64,000 nucleotides of DNA from Paenibacillus rubinfantis (GTDB lineage Bacteria > Bacillota > Bacilli > Paenibacillales > Paenibacillaceae): contig NZ_LN909065.1 of assembly GCF_001486505.1 (NCBI RefSeq), positions 248,001 to 312,000 on the forward strand. Reading direction: 5' to 3'. The notes under the pieces were generated by a model that worked only from the letters and a program-made list of their open reading frames with translations, did no database searches and was not told the origin of the DNA. The position numbers and the translations under genes are program-made. Each line of letters begins with the position of its first letter. Within the stretch, counting starts at the first letter, position 1. Of this stretch, positions 62,256 to 64,000 are shown piece by piece.

Positions 62256-62665
62256 CGCTCCCCCTCCTCTTGAGGCGATCCGTTCTCTTGTACGGCGTCC
62301 TCCTCGGCTCGGAGTACCTTACTTAGCCACATCGGCGGCTTCCCGCGAAGCAGCTCCAGCAGCTTGCCGACCTGATCCTCGATCCGCACGCCCGATTGCA
62401 CTTTCACCGGCATCATTTTCCGCCGCGTGACCTTCGCTGCGGCGGAAGCCCCGATTTGAGTCAAAAACACGAGGGTACAATCCTCGATGAGTGTGATCCG
62501 CAAATCGATTTTCCCTAGCTCGTCTCCCGCAATGTGCGCGGGAACGCAACGCTTCTCCGAGGAAACGGCGCTGCCTTGGCGAATCTCATAAACCGTAAAC
62601 ATCGGGGCATGGCCGAAATGGGCGTTGACATGTTGCCCGTCATCCGTGGCGAACGCGACCCGCAT
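62240..62665 (-). CDS. nifX: FeMo-cofactor biosynthesis protein NifX
   Basis: 141 residues with the Nif11/NifX-NafY fold: MRVAFATDDGQHVNAHFG at the N terminus and a central AGDELGKIDLRITLI region. NifX carries NifB cofactor and VK-cluster intermediates between NifB and NifEN. The last 25 residues are a charged tail. Overlaps nifN by 26 bases, with GGGAGGGG before its ATG. Confidence 0.92.
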   Translation of the reverse strand: MRVAFATDDGQHVNAHFGHAPMFTVYEIRQGSAVSSEKRCVPAHIAGDELGKIDLRITLIEDCTLVFLTQIGASAAAKVTRRKMMPVKVQSGVRIEDQVGKLLELLRGKPPMWLSKVLRAEEDAVQENGSPQEEGERWKKP

Positions 62666-63965
62666 GGCGTTTCCCCTCCCTTTGCATCAGCCGATTCCCG
62701 GCTTTATGAATCTGATCCATCGTCCCCCGATATCCGATCGTTAACGAGGTATAAGCGCCAAGCTCATCAAGAATTGGAAATCCCGCCGCCATAAAAGCCG
62801 CCCCGCAGCGCTCGGCGCTATGTTTTCCGTGGGAATTGCTAATCCAGAGCTCGGCCCCCTCCGCCAACCGTTCCGCATCCTCGAAATCGCCAATCAGGAT
62901 ATCCCGCTCCGCTTGTTGCAGGCTTGCCGCATCATACGAAACGACCAAAGCGTTAAACTCAACCCCCATCTCCTCTAACCATACAGTGGATGAAAGCAAA
63001 TGATCCGGCTCTAAAGCGACCACCGCCTTAGCCCCCGCAAAATAGAAGTGGGCGTCCAGCATCGCGTCCAGCAGATTTTCCCGCTGCCACCGATATCGGA
63101 CCGGAACCGATTCCCGGCTTAAATCCTGCAGAAAGTGAAAAAAAGCGTCACTGGCCTGAAGTCCCGTGAGGCCGGGGAATACGCGGTACGGAACCCCCGC
63201 CCCGTTAAACAGCCGCCGAGCCGGACGTTCCATACTGGAGCCAATGGCGATGGTGAACTCCGAGCGCAGCATCTGCCGCGCCGCATCCAGCGGCACGCCC
63301 CCTCGGGTTAGCGGGGTAAACCCGGTCAGCAAATGCCCTGACAACGAGGTTGATACATCAGGAAGGGCGAGCACATCAAAGCCAAAGGAACCGATGATTT
63401 CCTTGAGCTCCATGACGTCTGCGGCAGTCAACCAAGAGCCGGGAAGCAAATTGATTTGACGTTTGACCGGTTTTTGCGGTTTCCGTCCCGCTTGCTCCAG
63501 CAAGCCGTCAACCACCGCTTCGGTCATCGCGCTAAAGCCCGACTCTAACGAACCACGGTAGTCCGGAAGCGAACAGGCGACGACCAGCATATCCTTAAGG
63601 CACCGCTCCCTTTTGAATTTGTTCAGGGTTCCGGCGTAATCGGCTCCCGACGCCTCCGTTAACGCCGTGCTGATCACGCCGATACAATCCGGATGATGCT
63701 TTTCCAGCACCGTTTCCAACGCTTCGATCAAGTTTCGGTCGGCATCAAAGATCACATCCATTTCCTGCAAAGCGGTCGTTTGTACCGCCACGGGTTCATG
63801 GAAGTGCCGGGTCAGCAGTGTCTTGGCAAACGAAGCGCAGCCCTGGGATCCATGGAGGATCGGCAGAGAGCGATAAATGCCTTGCAACGCCAACACGCCG
63901 CCCAGCGGCTGGCTGGTTTTTAACGGATTACAGATCAGCGGTTTCGCATTTGTCCGCAACGTCAT
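62640..63965 (-). CDS. nifN: Nitrogenase FeMo-cofactor scaffold subunit NifN
   Basis: 441 residues. Nitrogenase component 1-like fold with GVLALQGIYRSLPILHGSQG, conserved Cys43 in HGSQGCASF, ISTALTEASGADY, and the P-cluster-like region. It forms the NifEN scaffold on which the FeMo cofactor matures. The ATG at 63965 follows GGGGG and overlaps the TGA of the preceding gene; an ATG 7 codons upstream is inside that gene. Assigned NifN rather than NifK by its size and by nifX following. Confidence 0.93.
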   Translation of the reverse strand: MTLRTNAKPLICNPLKTSQPLGGVLALQGIYRSLPILHGSQGCASFAKTLLTRHFHEPVAVQTTALQEMDVIFDADRNLIEALETVLEKHHPDCIGVISTALTEASGADYAGTLNKFKRERCLKDMLVVACSLPDYRGSLESGFSAMTEAVVDGLLEQAGRKPQKPVKRQINLLPGSWLTAADVMELKEIIGSFGFDVLALPDVSTSLSGHLLTGFTPLTRGGVPLDAARQMLRSEFTIAIGSSMERPARRLFNGAGVPYRVFPGLTGLQASDAFFHFLQDLSRESVPVRYRWQRENLLDAMLDAHFYFAGAKAVVALEPDHLLSSTVWLEEMGVEFNALVVSYDAASLQQAERDILIGDFEDAERLAEGAELWISNSHGKHSAERCGAAFMAAGFPILDELGAYTSLTIGYRGTMDQIHKAGNRLMQREGKRHAGRVRHG

Positions 63966-64000
63966 GAAGGATTCCCCCGTTCCCATGGGGCTGGCGAGCG
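63962..64000 (-). CDS. nifE: 3' end of nifE (12 codons)
   Basis: In the frame overlapping the nifN start (ATGA at 63965-63962) the window edge encodes a short tail RSPAPWERGNPS followed by TGA. A preceding gene ending here is expected, and nifE lies before nifN in all Paenibacillus nif operons known to me. Only the tail is visible, so the identity rests on order. Confidence 0.6.
   Translation of the reverse strand, partial: RSPAPWERGNPS

Overview
The window looks like a chromosomal piece of an endospore-forming, nitrogen-fixing Bacillota, most likely a Paenibacillus. The reasons are two GerA-type spore germination operons, low-GC Gram-positive ribosome binding sites, YesMN-type sugar-sensing kinases, TnrA/GlnR-like and cre-like operator sequences, and at the right edge a compact nif operon in the Paenibacillus order (nifE-nifN-nifX-DUF269-hesA-nifV). 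The genus is inferred from gene order and protein character; no 16S gene is present.

Left part (1-13.6 kb): a two-component operon with a lipoprotein running off the left edge; a secreted L,D-transpeptidase; an HD-GYP phosphodiesterase; then two divergent germinant receptor operons that share a 182-bp intergenic region and have different gene orders (A-B-C-small and A-C-small-B), each with a tiny membrane protein gene. Middle (13.6-32 kb) is mostly housekeeping: ABC transporters, an RNA methyltransferase and pseudouridine synthase pair, a MarR regulator, branched-chain aminotransferase with a divergent LysR gene, topoisomerase IV (parC, parE), a GDSL hydrolase, a tRNA-Lys, a pspA-DUF4178 pair, a 0.7-kb gene-free stretch rich in repeats, and a CAP-domain protein.

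32-41 kb holds a sugar uptake and sensing unit: response regulator, sensor kinase and sensory lipoprotein followed by an mglBAC-type importer, with a cre-like site and an intercistronic hairpin between mglB and mglA. 42-49 kb holds a complete LIV-type amino acid importer with a DMT-family exporter joined to its 3' end and a TnrA/GlnR-like palindrome upstream. 49.7-53.3 kb holds an asymmetric heterodimeric ABC exporter.

53.6-56.9 kb should hold one double-dynamin gene (dynA), but the sequence is interrupted at 55391-55467 by library adapters: a Nextera-type mosaic end, 21 bases copied from 1.9 kb away, and a TruSeq index adapter. The apparent two-gene arrangement there is an assembly error, and a few hundred bases of the gene are probably missing.

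57-64 kb is the nitrogenase-support region: a HTH plus binding-protein-like regulator, modA and modB (no modC nearby), then, convergent, the 3' half of the nif operon, which makes and inserts the FeMo cofactor (nifE end, nifN, nifX, DUF269, hesA, nifV). The molybdate importer presumably feeds it. I found no clearly new system; the strongest observations are the adapter artefact in dynA, the ATPase-less modAB beside nif, the paired germination operons with small subunits, and several unexplained repeats.
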